This document shows positions 44,097-52,698 of a stretch of DNA of 64,000 nucleotides, piece after piece. Source of the DNA: Actinomycetes bacterium (GTDB lineage: Bacteria; Actinomycetota; Acidimicrobiia; Acidimicrobiales; RAAP-2); contig JAJYVT010000004.1 of the NCBI GenBank assembly GCA_021791845.1, positions 1 through 64,000 on the forward strand, in the 5' to 3' direction. Position numbers and translations under genes: made by a program. Positions within the stretch are counted from its first letter, which is position 1; every line of letters begins with the position of its first letter. The notes beneath the pieces were generated by a model. It was not told the origin of the DNA. It saw only the letters and a list, made by a program, of their open reading frames with translations, and did not search any database.

Positions 44097-45189
44097 CCGG
44101 TTGGAGTCGATGTACCGCAGGTTCACGTGGCGGATCCTGTCCAACTACGTGACCCCGTTCGAGTTCGACCGCCAGCAGCGGACGATCGGGGACTACGAGC
44201 AGTGGTGCGGCTCGTGGCTTGCGCTGGCGGCGGAGCACGGACAGCGGGGCGATGCCGCCGCGGCCGACGGGCGCCGGGTCACGGCCGCCGACGAGTACGT
44301 GCGCGCCGGGCTGTGCTGCCACTGGGCCAGCTTCATGTTCTGCCACGACCTCGACGCCTACCGGGGCGCCCTGGCGCAGATGGCGGACTACTGGCGCAAG
44401 GCGGCCCCGCTCGTCGACCCGCCCATGGACCTGGTGGACGTGGACTTCGAGGGCGTCGCCCTCCACGGCTACGTCCGCGTCCCTGTCCGCACGGACGGCG
44501 CCCGGCCGCCCGTGGCGGTGCTCCTTCCCGGGGCGGACTCGACCAAGGAGGAGCTGTACAACCTGGCGGAGCACCTGCTGGCGCGCGGGGTGGCCATCGC
44601 CGCCTTCGACGGCCCCGGGCAAGGATCGGTGAGCTTCGAGATGAAGCTCCGGCCCGACTACGAGCGGGCCGTCCAGGCGATCCTGGACGCGCTGGCGGCC
44701 CGGGGCGACCTGGACCCGTCCCGGATGGCGGTGGGCGGCATCTCCTACGGCGGGCTCTTCGCCATGCGCACGGCGGCGGTGGACGACCGGGTGCGCGCCG
44801 TGTTCTCCATCTCCAGCTGGTACACGCCGGCCGGACGGTTCGCCACCATGGAGCCGCTCTCCCAGGTGGGCCAGTACCAGCACCTGGGAGAGGACCCGGC
44901 CGCCGTGATGGAGTCGATCACCCTGGCCGGGGTGCTGGACCGGGTGACGGTGCCGGTGCTGCAGGTGTTCGGGGGGGACGACCCGGCGTCCCCGCCGTCG
45001 CACGGCGAGCGGGTGGCGGCGGAGATCGCCGGTCCGCTCACGACGGTCGTCATCCCCGACGGGGTCCACATCGTGAACAACGTGTGGCCGCAGGCCCGGG
45101 CGCTGGTGGGTGACTGGGTGGCCGAGACGCTCTCGGCCACGCCCGTCGTCACGAGCCCGGGCACCTCGGCGAGCGAGGAGGAGCGATGA
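44089..45189 (+). CDS. Alpha/beta hydrolase, 2,6-dihydroxypseudooxynicotine hydrolase-like (paralogue 2)
   Basis: This 366-residue protein shares the helical N-domain plus hydrolase layout of the genes at 34233 and 46197. Catalytic candidates are Ser219 (GISYGGLFA), Asp297 or Asp298 (GGDDPAS) and His327 (DGVHIVNN). The glutamate that follows the nucleophile domain in paralogue 1 is not present here (SISSWYTPAGRF), so substrate or mechanism may differ. LPGADSTKEELYNL and DGPGQGS are conserved. It is coupled to the acyl-CoA dehydrogenase gene upstream and the DapA-type gene downstream. Confidence 0.82.
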   Translation: MDDRLESMYRRFTWRILSNYVTPFEFDRQQRTIGDYEQWCGSWLALAAEHGQRGDAAAADGRRVTAADEYVRAGLCCHWASFMFCHDLDAYRGALAQMADYWRKAAPLVDPPMDLVDVDFEGVALHGYVRVPVRTDGARPPVAVLLPGADSTKEELYNLAEHLLARGVAIAAFDGPGQGSVSFEMKLRPDYERAVQAILDALAARGDLDPSRMAVGGISYGGLFAMRTAAVDDRVRAVFSISSWYTPAGRFATMEPLSQVGQYQHLGEDPAAVMESITLAGVLDRVTVPVLQVFGGDDPASPPSHGERVAAEIAGPLTTVVIPDGVHIVNNVWPQARALVGDWVAETLSATPVVTSPGTSASEEER

Positions 45190-46148
45190 ACTACGCCAAG
45201 GCGGAGGCCAAGCAGGCGGCCCGTGCCACCTTCGAGGGACTGTGGGCGGCCACGACCACGCCGTTCGACGCCGAAGGGAGGATGGACCTGGACGCGCTGA
45301 CCGGCGACGTCGCCCACCTCGTCGACGACCTCGAGGTGGAGGGCATCTTCTGCACCGGGGTGATGAGCGAGTTCTGGGCGCTGTCCGTGTCGGAGCGGCG
45401 GCGGCAGGTCCAGGCCGTGACCGCCGCCGCCCGCGGCCACTGCCCGGTGATCGCCCACACCGGGCACCACTCGCTCACCGAGACCGTCGATCTCACCCGG
45501 CAGGCCGAGGCCGCCGGCGCCGACTTCGCCGTGGTCGTGCGTCCGTACTATCCGGTGGGGAGCGATGCGGGCATCTACGCCTTCTACGCCGAGCTGTGCC
45601 GAGCCACCGACATCGGCGTGTGGATCTTCGACACGAGCTACGCCGGCCCACCGCTGGCGTTGGACCTGGTCGACCGCCTGGCCGACATCGAGAGCATCTG
45701 CGGCATCAAGGTGGGCCACCCCCAGTCCCACTACCTCGACGTCCTCCGGCGGGTCGGCGACCGGATCCTCGTCTGCTCGCCGAACGAGTCGGAATGGCTG
45801 GCCAACATGCGGGACCACGGCCAGCGGGTCTTCATGTCGTCGGCCGCCCCGTACCTCTACCAGACGGCCCGCTGGCGGCCGATGCGGGACTACACCCGTG
45901 CCGCCCTGGCGGACGACATGGAGAAGGCGACGGAGATCGCCGCCACCCTGGCACCGGTGCGCGCCGTCGCGGACCGCTGGCTGCACGGCCGGTGGAACCG
46001 GGAGCGGGCGAACCCGCTGCCGTGGCTGAAGGCGTGGGCGGGCCTGCTCGGCATGTCCGGAGGACCGGTGCGCCCGCCGCTGGCGCAGGTGCCGGCCGAG
46101 GACGTGGCGGCCCTGGCCGCAGACCTGGAGGCCGTGGGGCTCGCGTGA
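45186..46148 (+). CDS. DapA/NanA-family Schiff-base aldolase or lyase (second copy)
   Basis: This 320-residue TIM-barrel aldolase opens WAATTTPFDAEG. The Schiff-base lysine is 175 (GIKVGHP) and a tyrosine lies at about 152 (FDTSYAGPP). The TGVMSEFWALS segment replaces the usual TGE loop, so the substrate probably differs from copy 1. Its ATG overlaps the hydrolase stop by four bases, so the two may act in sequence. Confidence 0.83.
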   Translation: MNYAKAEAKQAARATFEGLWAATTTPFDAEGRMDLDALTGDVAHLVDDLEVEGIFCTGVMSEFWALSVSERRRQVQAVTAAARGHCPVIAHTGHHSLTETVDLTRQAEAAGADFAVVVRPYYPVGSDAGIYAFYAELCRATDIGVWIFDTSYAGPPLALDLVDRLADIESICGIKVGHPQSHYLDVLRRVGDRILVCSPNESEWLANMRDHGQRVFMSSAAPYLYQTARWRPMRDYTRAALADDMEKATEIAATLAPVRAVADRWLHGRWNRERANPLPWLKAWAGLLGMSGGPVRPPLAQVPAEDVAALAADLEAVGLA

Positions 46149-46155
46149 GGGGGAC

Positions 46156-46184
46156 GCAGGGCCGGACCGGCTGACCGGCCCTGC
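46156..46184. terminator. 10-bp stem hairpin between convergent genes
   Basis: GCAGGGCCGG (46156-46165) pairs with CCGGCCCTGC (46175-46184) around a nine-base loop, in the 48-base gap between the DapA-type gene and the convergent hydrolase gene. It is symmetrical, so it could stop transcription from either side. Confidence 0.55.
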
Positions 46185-46196
46185 CGACCGGCCCGG

Positions 46197-47291
46197 TCAG
46201 CCGGCGGCCGGCGGCGTGGCCCCGAGGTGGGCGCCCATCCAGTCGGCGAAGGTGGCGCGCGACTCGAACGCCCGGTTGGCCACTCCGTGGTTCCCGTCCT
46301 CGTACATGAGGAGCTCGGCGCCGGGGGCCTCTGCCGCCATCCGGTCGGCGTGGACCCGGCCCACCAGGCGGTCCTGTGCCCCGTGGACGACCAGCATCGG
46401 ATTGGTGATGCGCGCCGCCGCCTCCTCCAAGGTCAGGGTGCCGGCGTAGGCCCGGGCAGCGGCGTCGTCGACCGACCGCGACCGGTGGCGGAAGGTGTCA
46501 CGCGTCATCGGGGGCAGGTGGTCCCACTCGAGGTCGAACCGGTAGGGGCCGGCCAGCGCCACGCCCGCCACGAGGCGCGGCTCGAACGCCATGGCGCGGG
46601 CGGCGTAGTAGCCGCCGAGGCTCACGCCGAAGAAGCCCACTCGGCTGCCGTCGACCTCCGGCACCGTCTGGCAGAAGTTGACGGCGGCGGTGGCGACCTT
46701 CTCGTAGGCCGGCTCGATGGGCAGCTCGAACTCGCTCTCACCCTGGCCCGGGCCGTCGACCGCGAGCGTGGCCATGCCCCGTGCGAGGAAGTACTCGGCG
46801 GTGGCCTGGAGCTCCTCCTTCACCGAGTCCAGGCCTGGTGCCATCACCACCACCGGCGGCGGGCCGGCCGTGGTGGCGGGCACCCGGAGGTAGGCGGGGA
46901 GCGCGGTGCCGCCGTAGGGGACCGCCACACGCTGGGCCGGCGGGCGCATGGTGTCGAGCCCCCGGGCGTAGTCGGCGACGGCCCGGTCGCTCGCCGCCCG
47001 AAGCTGGTCCGGGTCCATCACGAAGACGAACTTGGCCCAGTGCCAGCACATCCCGGCACGGCGCCACGCCTCGGCCGCGGTTGCGTGCCGGCCCTCCTCG
47101 TCCGCCCGGGTGGCGATCGCCTCGTACCCCTCCGCCGTCCGTCCCCACTCCCGGCACCAGTCCTCCCAGCGGGTGATGCGGGCCAGCGTCCGTTCGAAGT
47201 CCAGGTAGTCCGTGCCGTTGTTCACGAACCTGGGTCCCCAGTGCGCCGCCGCCGTGGCGACCCTGGGGTCCACGTCCCCCTGCTCGGCCAT
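46197..47291 (-). CDS. Alpha/beta hydrolase, 2,6-dihydroxypseudooxynicotine hydrolase-like (paralogue 3)
   Basis: This 364-residue third paralogue opens with an N-domain whose segment ITRWEDWCREWG aligns with paralogue 1. The hydrolase domain has nucleophile Ser224 (GVSLGGYYA), an acid in AQDRLVG and a histidine in DGNHGVAN. FDLEWD offers a glutamate near the paralogue-1 Glu248 position. PGLDSVKEEL and DGPGQGE are conserved. GGGAGGG lies just before the ATG. It is transcribed alone leftward from operator E. Confidence 0.83.
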   Translation of the reverse strand: MAEQGDVDPRVATAAAHWGPRFVNNGTDYLDFERTLARITRWEDWCREWGRTAEGYEAIATRADEEGRHATAAEAWRRAGMCWHWAKFVFVMDPDQLRAASDRAVADYARGLDTMRPPAQRVAVPYGGTALPAYLRVPATTAGPPPVVVMAPGLDSVKEELQATAEYFLARGMATLAVDGPGQGESEFELPIEPAYEKVATAAVNFCQTVPEVDGSRVGFFGVSLGGYYAARAMAFEPRLVAGVALAGPYRFDLEWDHLPPMTRDTFRHRSRSVDDAAARAYAGTLTLEEAAARITNPMLVVHGAQDRLVGRVHADRMAAEAPGAELLMYEDGNHGVANRAFESRATFADWMGAHLGATPPAAG

Positions 47292-47336
47292 GTGCCCTCC
47301 CGCCCTCGTGTGCCTGCCACGTGCGCCGAATCGGGG

Positions 47337-47384
47337 TCGACTCGATGCAACCGATTGCGTAGCATGGCGGCACCCAAGTGTCAA
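47337..47384. promoter_or_regulatory. LacI operator within overlapping divergent promoters (site E)
   Basis: GCAACCGATTGC occupies 47347-47358. Leftward, TTGACA (47384-47379) and TACGCA (47361-47356) are 17 bases apart. Rightward, TCGACT (47337-47342) and TAGCAT (47360-47365) are 17 bases apart. The palindrome lies in the rightward spacer and over the leftward start, so one bound dimer should shut both. Confidence 0.6.
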
Positions 47385-47415
47385 CGGGCGCGGGCGGCGC
47401 TGGAAGGGGGACGCG

Positions 47416-49089
47416 GTGGAGGACGTGGACGTCGTGGTGGCGGGGGCCGGGCACAACAGCCTGATCACCGCCTGCTACCTGGCGAAGGCCGGCTACCGCT
47501 GCCTCGTGCTCGAGGCGAACGCCATCCCGGGCGGCGGCGCGGTCACCGAGGAGCTGCTCGGACCCGGCTACGCCGTGGACAGCTGCGCCACCGGGCACAC
47601 GCTCATGTGCACCAACCCGCTGCTGGCCGACGACGAGCTCGGGCTGATGGCCGCGGGCTCCCTCACCTACGTGGACCCGGATCCCGTGGCCCACGTGGCC
47701 TTCCCCGACGGCGGCCACTTCACGATGACGCTCGACCGGAACGAGACGGCGGCGGAGTTCGGCCGGTTCTCGGCGGCCGACGCCCGGGCGTACGAGCGCC
47801 TGCTCGACGACTACGCCGAGGTGGCGCCTGTCTTCGCCCGGGCGCAGCACACGCCGGCGGGCATGGGACCCCCCCTGGACCAGCTGCTGGCCGAGCACCC
47901 CCGCGGAAGGGTGTGGCAGCGCCGGCGGATGCTGAGCGCCTGGGACGTGGTCCGCACCGAGTTCGAGAGCCGCGAGGCCCGGGCGTTCCTCATGTGGATG
48001 GCGTTCCAGACCAACCAGGCCCTCGACATCCCGGGGACGGGGCTCCTTGCCTCCAGCATCGTCGCCGGCCGGCAGCGCCGCAGCTGGTCGGTGCTGCAAG
48101 GCGGTTCGGGACGCCTCGTCGACGCGCTGGTGGGCTATCTCGAGGCGCACGGCGGCGAGGTGCGCTGCGGGCAGCCGGTCCGCCGCCTCCTCGTGGAGGG
48201 CGGCCGGTGCGCCGGGGTGGAGACCGAGTCGGGGGAGCAGTACCGCGCCCGCCGGGCGGTCGTGTCCACCATCCACGTGGTGCACCTGATGGACATGGCG
48301 CCCCCGGGGACGTGGCCCGAGGAGCTCGAGTACGCCGTGCGCACCTACGACGTGGGCATCCCGGGGTTCGGCATCTACCTCCTCACCGACGTGGCGCCGG
48401 CGTTCCAGACCCCCGCCGGCCCGGTGTCCGCCGTGTCCGCCGGCACCGTCGGGTGGCCGGAGGACCTGCTGCAGCTCGGCTTCGACCTGCGGCACGGGCG
48501 CTACGTCGAGGACGTCCCGTGGCTCCTCGTGGCCACCCCAACGCTGGTCGACCCGGACCGGGCCCCGCCGGGGCACCACACGGTCAAGGTGTTGAGCCAG
48601 CAGGTCTACGACCTGCCTGGGGGACCGGAGGGCTGGCCGGCCGCCAAGGAGGCGCAGGCCCGCCGTCAGCTCGAGCACCTCCGGCGCTCCGCCCCGGGTT
48701 TCACCGACGACCACGTCCTGGCCATGCTGGTGAAGGCCCCTCCGGACTTCGAAGCCTCCAACCGCCACATGGTCCATGGCGCCTTCCACGGGGGGGACCG
48801 GGGCGTGGCCCAGAGCGGGCCGGGCCGGCCGGCGCCCGGGTGGGCCGGCCACCGGATGCCGCTCGCTGGCCTCTACCAGACGGGTGCGACGACCAACCCG
48901 GGGGGTTCCATCACCGGCGTCCCGGGGCGCAACGCCGCCCGGGTCGTCCTCACCGACCTCGGGATCGACCCCGACGCCGTGCTGCGCCCGGTGCACGCGG
49001 GGGACGGCACGGTGCCGCACGGGGTCACCGGCCTCACGACGGCGGGCGCCGTCGGCGAGACCGCCCGGGCCGCTGGCGGCGCCGCGTGA
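47416..49089 (+). CDS. FAD-dependent oxidoreductase, phytoene-desaturase-like
   Basis: This 557-residue flavoprotein has an N-terminal dinucleotide fold VVVAGAGHNSLITACYLAKAG ending in LEAN (about 5-35). GGSGRLVDALVGYLEAHGGEV is typical of phytoene desaturase/retinol saturase relatives, and LYQTGATTNPGGSITGVPGRN is a C-terminal FAD-closing motif. It could dehydrogenate or saturate a ring or side chain. The GTG follows GGAAGGGGG. Its stop overlaps the amidohydrolase start (GTGA). Confidence 0.83.
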   Translation: MEDVDVVVAGAGHNSLITACYLAKAGYRCLVLEANAIPGGGAVTEELLGPGYAVDSCATGHTLMCTNPLLADDELGLMAAGSLTYVDPDPVAHVAFPDGGHFTMTLDRNETAAEFGRFSAADARAYERLLDDYAEVAPVFARAQHTPAGMGPPLDQLLAEHPRGRVWQRRRMLSAWDVVRTEFESREARAFLMWMAFQTNQALDIPGTGLLASSIVAGRQRRSWSVLQGGSGRLVDALVGYLEAHGGEVRCGQPVRRLLVEGGRCAGVETESGEQYRARRAVVSTIHVVHLMDMAPPGTWPEELEYAVRTYDVGIPGFGIYLLTDVAPAFQTPAGPVSAVSAGTVGWPEDLLQLGFDLRHGRYVEDVPWLLVATPTLVDPDRAPPGHHTVKVLSQQVYDLPGGPEGWPAAKEAQARRQLEHLRRSAPGFTDDHVLAMLVKAPPDFEASNRHMVHGAFHGGDRGVAQSGPGRPAPGWAGHRMPLAGLYQTGATTNPGGSITGVPGRNAARVVLTDLGIDPDAVLRPVHAGDGTVPHGVTGLTTAGAVGETARAAGGAA

Positions 49090-50087
49090 GCGCCCCCGGG
49101 CCCCTGGGCGTGGTCGACGCCCACGCCCACATCGCGGTGGAGGACCTGTTCACCACCGAGGGGGTGCTCGACCCGTCGTTCGCCGCGCTGCGAGACGTCG
49201 ACGGCCGGCGCCGCGTCTTCCTCCGCGGGCGCGAGCTCGCCTCGGTGGTGGGCGAGTTCCTGGACCCCCACCGCATGCTGGCCGAGGCCCGCGCCGAGGG
49301 CGTGGACCACCTCCTCCTCTCGCCGTGGGTCCACATGGCTCCGATGGGCATCCCGCTGGCCGAGGCCCGCCGGCGTTGCGAGGTGCAGCACGAAGTGCTG
49401 GCGCGGCTCGTGGCCGCCGATCCCGAGCACCTGAGCGCCGTGGGCGCGGTCCCCATCGACCATCCGGCCGACGCGGTCGCGGTGCTGCGCGAGGCGTGCG
49501 CCGCCGGGTTGTCGGGGGTCGAACTGGCCGCCAACGCCGGCAACTACCTCGGCGAGGAGGGGCTCGAGCCCTTCTGGGAGGAGGCAGAGTCGCTCCAGGC
49601 GATCGTCTTCGTCCACCCCAGCACGAGGGGGATCACGCTCCCCGCGCTCGACGACTACTACCTGTGGAACACCGTCGGCAACCCGGCGGAGACGGCGATC
49701 GCCGGCGCCCACCTGGCCCTCGGGGGCGTGCTGGAGCGCCACCCCGGGCTCCGGGTCGTGCTCGCCCACGGCGGCGGCGTCCTGCCCGCCGTGTGCGGCC
49801 GGCTCCGGCACGCCCAGTCGGCGGTGGCGGCCGCGGCCGGCCGGCTGGCCCGACCGGTGGAGGAGTCGCTGGCCCGCTTCTACTTCGACACCGTCACCCA
49901 CGACGGGCGCCAGCTCCGGCGCCTGATCGAGGACTTCGGCCCCGAGCGGGTGCTGCTCGGCTCCGACCGGCCCTTCGACATGGGCGACCCCCACGCCGTG
50001 TCCGTGGTTCGCAGCCTCGGCCTCGACCCGGCGGTCGAGCGTGCCGTCCTGGGAGGGAACGCCGCCCGGCTCATCGCCCGGCGCTGA
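49086..50087 (+). CDS. Amidohydrolase 2 family metal enzyme (ACMSD-like)
   Basis: This 333-residue TIM-barrel metal enzyme has the HxH motif at 13-15 (DAHAHI), further histidines in FVHPST and LAHGGG, and the metal Asp in GSDRPFDMG. This is the pattern of 2-amino-3-carboxymuconate-6-semialdehyde decarboxylase, resorcylate decarboxylase and related hydrolases. It could decarboxylate or hydrolyse a ring-derived acid. The last nine codons and the stop are part of a 28-bp tandem repeat. Confidence 0.82.
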   Translation: MSAPGPLGVVDAHAHIAVEDLFTTEGVLDPSFAALRDVDGRRRVFLRGRELASVVGEFLDPHRMLAEARAEGVDHLLLSPWVHMAPMGIPLAEARRRCEVQHEVLARLVAADPEHLSAVGAVPIDHPADAVAVLREACAAGLSGVELAANAGNYLGEEGLEPFWEEAESLQAIVFVHPSTRGITLPALDDYYLWNTVGNPAETAIAGAHLALGGVLERHPGLRVVLAHGGGVLPAVCGRLRHAQSAVAAAAGRLARPVEESLARFYFDTVTHDGRQLRRLIEDFGPERVLLGSDRPFDMGDPHAVSVVRSLGLDPAVERAVLGGNAARLIARR

Positions 50088-50208
50088 CGCCGCCCGGCTC
50101 ATCGCCCGGCGCTGACGCCGCCCGGCTCATCGCCCGGCGCTGACGCCGCCCGGCTCATCGCCCGGCGCTGACGCCGCCCGGCTCATCGCCCGGCGCTGAC
50201 GCCGCCCG
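50060..50208. repeat. 28-bp tandem repeat, five copies, containing a stop codon
   Basis: Five full units start at 50060, 50088, 50116, 50144 and 50172, plus nine bases of a sixth, with no mismatch that I can see. Unit 1 encodes the amidohydrolase C-terminus and ends with its TGA; later units are copies of that end. Each unit has two GCCCGGC words five bases apart. The array fills the gap to the convergent aldo/keto reductase gene, whose stop abuts it at 50209. Confidence 0.95.
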
Positions 50209-51198
50209 CTACCGGTTGACGAGCGTCATGTCCCCGTAGCGCTCGCCGGAGGCGGCGCCGAGCGGGAAGGCCTCCGACAGGGCGGCGACGTCCTCGTCGG
50301 CCAGGACGAGCTCGGCCGCGGCCAGGTTCTCCTCCAGGTGGGAGACGCTCGACGTGCCGGGGATGGGGACGACGTCCGAGCCCTGGGCGAGCACCCAGGT
50401 GAGCGCCAGCTGCGACGGCGTGCAGCCGTGGCGGTGGGCGAGGTCGGCCATGCGGTCTTGGAGCGCGACGTTGCGGGCCAGGTGCTCGGACGAGAACCGG
50501 GGGTGGTTGCGGCGCACGTCGCGTGCTGCCAGCTCGGACGGATCGCGGAAGCGTCCGCCGAGAAAGCCGCGGCCGAGCGGGCTGTAGGCGACGAACCCGA
50601 TGCCCAGCTCGCGCACGGTGGCCAGCACCTCGGCCTCGGGATCGCGGCTCCACAGGCTGTACTCGGTCTGCAGCGCGGTCAGGGGATGGACGGCGTGGGC
50701 TCGGCGGATGGTGGCCGGGGCCGCCTCGGACAGCCCGAGGTGACGGACCTTTCCGGCGTCCACGAGGGCGCCCATGGCGCCGACGGTCTCCTCGATGGGC
50801 ACCGTCGGGTCGACGCGGTGCAGGTAGTAGAGGTCGATGTGGTCCACGCCGAGACGCCGCAGCGAGGCGTCGCAGGCCTCGGGCACGTACTCGGGCCGGC
50901 CGTTCACGCCTTGGAACGTGCCGTCCTCACGGCGCACGTTGCCGAACTTGGTGGCCAGGACCACCTGGTCGCGGCGCCCGGCCACGGCCCGTCCCACCAG
51001 CTCCTCGTTGGTGTACGGCCCGTAGGCGTCGGCGGTGTCGAGGAAGGTGCAGCCGAGGTCCAGGGCCCGCCGGACGAGGGCGACGCCCGACTCGTCGTCG
51101 ACGGGGGTCCCGTACATGGGGGAGAGGGCCATGCACCCGAGCCCGACGGAGGAGACCTCCAGGGTGCGTGTGCCACTGCCCAGGGTCCTCGTCTCCAC
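50209..51198 (-). CDS. Aldo/keto reductase
   Basis: This 329-residue NADPH-dependent reductase has a tetrad suggested by Asp and Tyr in [11 protein letters not shown], Lys in ATKFGN and His in YYLHRVDP. The C-terminal cofactor loop has [14 protein letters not shown]. It resembles YakC/pyridoxal-reductase-like AKRs. The GTG follows GGAGG by six bases. It shares operator F with the divergent M24 gene and is distinct from the reductase at 25743. Confidence 0.86.
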   Translation of the reverse strand: METRTLGSGTRTLEVSSVGLGCMALSPMYGTPVDDESGVALVRRALDLGCTFLDTADAYGPYTNEELVGRAVAGRRDQVVLATKFGNVRREDGTFQGVNGRPEYVPEACDASLRRLGVDHIDLYYLHRVDPTVPIEETVGAMGALVDAGKVRHLGLSEAAPATIRRAHAVHPLTALQTEYSLWSRDPEAEVLATVRELGIGFVAYSPLGRGFLGGRFRDPSELAARDVRRNHPRFSSEHLARNVALQDRMADLAHRHGCTPSQLALTWVLAQGSDVVPIPGTSSVSHLEENLAAAELVLADEDVAALSEAFPLGAASGERYGDMTLVNR

Positions 51199-51262
51199 CG
51201 CCGTCCTCCTCGCGTCGTGGCGGCGGCCCGGCCGGGCCGGCGGCGCCGTCCGATGATCGGTC

Positions 51263-51326
51263 ACGGTACTCCGGACAGGTCCGGCGCGCAATCGATTGCC
51301 ACCGGGGAGAACGGCGCTGCGATAAG
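51263..51326. promoter_or_regulatory. Perfect LacI operator between divergent promoters (site F)
   Basis: GCAATCGATTGC (51288-51299) is perfectly self-complementary. Leftward, TTGCGC (51291-51286) and TACCGT (51268-51263) are 17 bases apart. Rightward, TTGCCA (51296-51301) and GATAAG (51321-51326) are 19 bases apart. Both -35 boxes lie partly in the operator, so one dimer would block both. Confidence 0.6.
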
Positions 51327-51421
51327 TTCGGGGAGCCAAGCGCGCCGGGCCCCGGGGCCGGCGCGGCGGCACTGGTTGGACGCAGCGAGGGGCCAGAGCC
51401 CCGCGGAGATCGGGGGACGAG

Positions 51422-52684
51422 ATGGAAGGCACGCAGGAGGTCCGGACGTACGCGACGGCGCCCGCGCCCGGTGCCATGGCGGTCGACTTCGAGGAGCGGG
51501 TCGACTTCCGGCGCCTGCACGGGTACCGCCTCGGCCGGGTCCGGGCGGCACTCGAGCGCTCGGAGCTCGGGGCCGTGCTCTGCTTCGACGTGAACAACAT
51601 CCGCTACATCACGAGCACGGCCATCGGGGAGTGGACCCGTGACAAGCTGACCCGCTACACCGTGCTGGCCCGCGGGGCGGAGCCGGTCCTGTGGGACTTC
51701 GGCTCCGCCGCGGTGCACCACCGCCTGCACTGCCCGTGGATCGCCCCGGAGAACTCCCGGGCCGCCCACACCACCATGCGCGGCGCCGTCGGCCCGGAGG
51801 CCGGGATCAGCGAGCGCGGGATCGCCGAGATCGTCGACGTGCTGCGGGAGGCCGGTGTCGCCGACATGCCCGTCGGCATCGACATCATCGACGCCCCCCT
51901 CATGTTCGCCCTCCAGCGGGCCGGGATCGAAGTGCGCGACGGCCAGCAGGTGATGCACGACGCCCGGCAGGTCAAGTCGCCGGACGAGATCATGCTCCTC
52001 TCCCGGGCTGCCGCCATGGTGGACGGCGCCTATCAGCGCGTTGCCGAGGCCCTGAAGCCCGGCGTGCGGGAGAACGACATCGTGGCCCTGGTGAACGAGA
52101 CGCTCTACACCATGGGCTCCGACGACGTGGAGTCGGTCAACGCCGTGAGCGGCGAGCGGTGCGTGCCCCACCCGCACAACTTCTCCGACCGTATGATCCG
52201 GCCCGGGGAGCAGGCCTTCTTCGACATCATGCACGCCTTCAACGGCTACCGGACCTGCTACTACCGGTGCTTCTCGGTCGGCTACTCCACGCCCGCCCAG
52301 CGCGACGCCTACAAGCGGGCGCGCGAGTGGATGGACACGGGGATCGACATGATCAAGCCCGGCGTCACCACCGACCAGATCGCCCGTCTCTGGCCGACCG
52401 CCCAGGACATCGGCCTCGCCAGCGAGCAGGAGGCGTTCGGCCTCGAGTTCGGCCACGGGCTGGGACTGGCGCTGCACGAGCGCCCCATCATCAGCCGGCT
52501 GAACTCGCTCGACCACCCGATGGAGATCCAGGAGGGGATGGTGTTCGCCCTCGAGACCTACTGCCCGGCCACCGACGGCCGCTCGGCCGCCCGCATCGAA
52601 GAGGAGATCGTGGTCACCTCGTCCGGGCCGCAGGTGATCACCCTCTTCCCGGCGCAGGAGCTGTTCGTCACCAACCCGTACTAG
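51422..52684 (+). CDS. M24-family protein (creatinase/Xaa-Pro aminopeptidase fold)
   Basis: This 420-residue protein has a creatinase-like N-domain and a pita-bread C-domain. Candidate active-site residues are Asp268 (FFDIMHAF), His345 (EFGHGLG), His352 (LHERP), Glu378 (ALETYCP) and a glutamate in RIEEEIVV. The second metal aspartate of true peptidases, expected about 11 residues after Asp268, is missing ([10 protein letters not shown]). This points to a creatinase-like hydrolase or lyase rather than a dinuclear peptidase. The ATG follows GGGGGACGAG. It heads a rightward operon with the E1, dehydrogenase and methyltransferase genes. Confidence 0.82.
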   Translation: MEGTQEVRTYATAPAPGAMAVDFEERVDFRRLHGYRLGRVRAALERSELGAVLCFDVNNIRYITSTAIGEWTRDKLTRYTVLARGAEPVLWDFGSAAVHHRLHCPWIAPENSRAAHTTMRGAVGPEAGISERGIAEIVDVLREAGVADMPVGIDIIDAPLMFALQRAGIEVRDGQQVMHDARQVKSPDEIMLLSRAAAMVDGAYQRVAEALKPGVRENDIVALVNETLYTMGSDDVESVNAVSGERCVPHPHNFSDRMIRPGEQAFFDIMHAFNGYRTCYYRCFSVGYSTPAQRDAYKRAREWMDTGIDMIKPGVTTDQIARLWPTAQDIGLASEQEAFGLEFGHGLGLALHERPIISRLNSLDHPMEIQEGMVFALETYCPATDGRSAARIEEEIVVTSSGPQVITLFPAQELFVTNPY

Positions 52685-52698
52685 GAGGGGCTCGACCG

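Noticed and set aside
46227-50087. A 1286-codon rightward open frame
   Set aside because: Only its last third (the ACMSD-type enzyme) has family motifs. The rest is the high-GC shadow of the hydrolase and FAD-oxidoreductase genes, giving Arg/Gly/Pro-rich nonsense.
50060-50208. CRISPR array
   Set aside because: The 28-bp units abut directly with no variable spacers, and there are no cas genes.
31447-52684. A creatinine-degradation pathway (creatininase plus creatinase-fold M24)
   Set aside because: No sarcosine oxidase, urease or hydantoin genes are present, and most neighbours have no role in that pathway. The pair is noted but the pathway is not claimed.
51422-52684. DMSP lyase DddP
   Set aside because: DddP is an M24 homologue, but I cannot align its full metal set here, and no DMSP-related genes are nearby.
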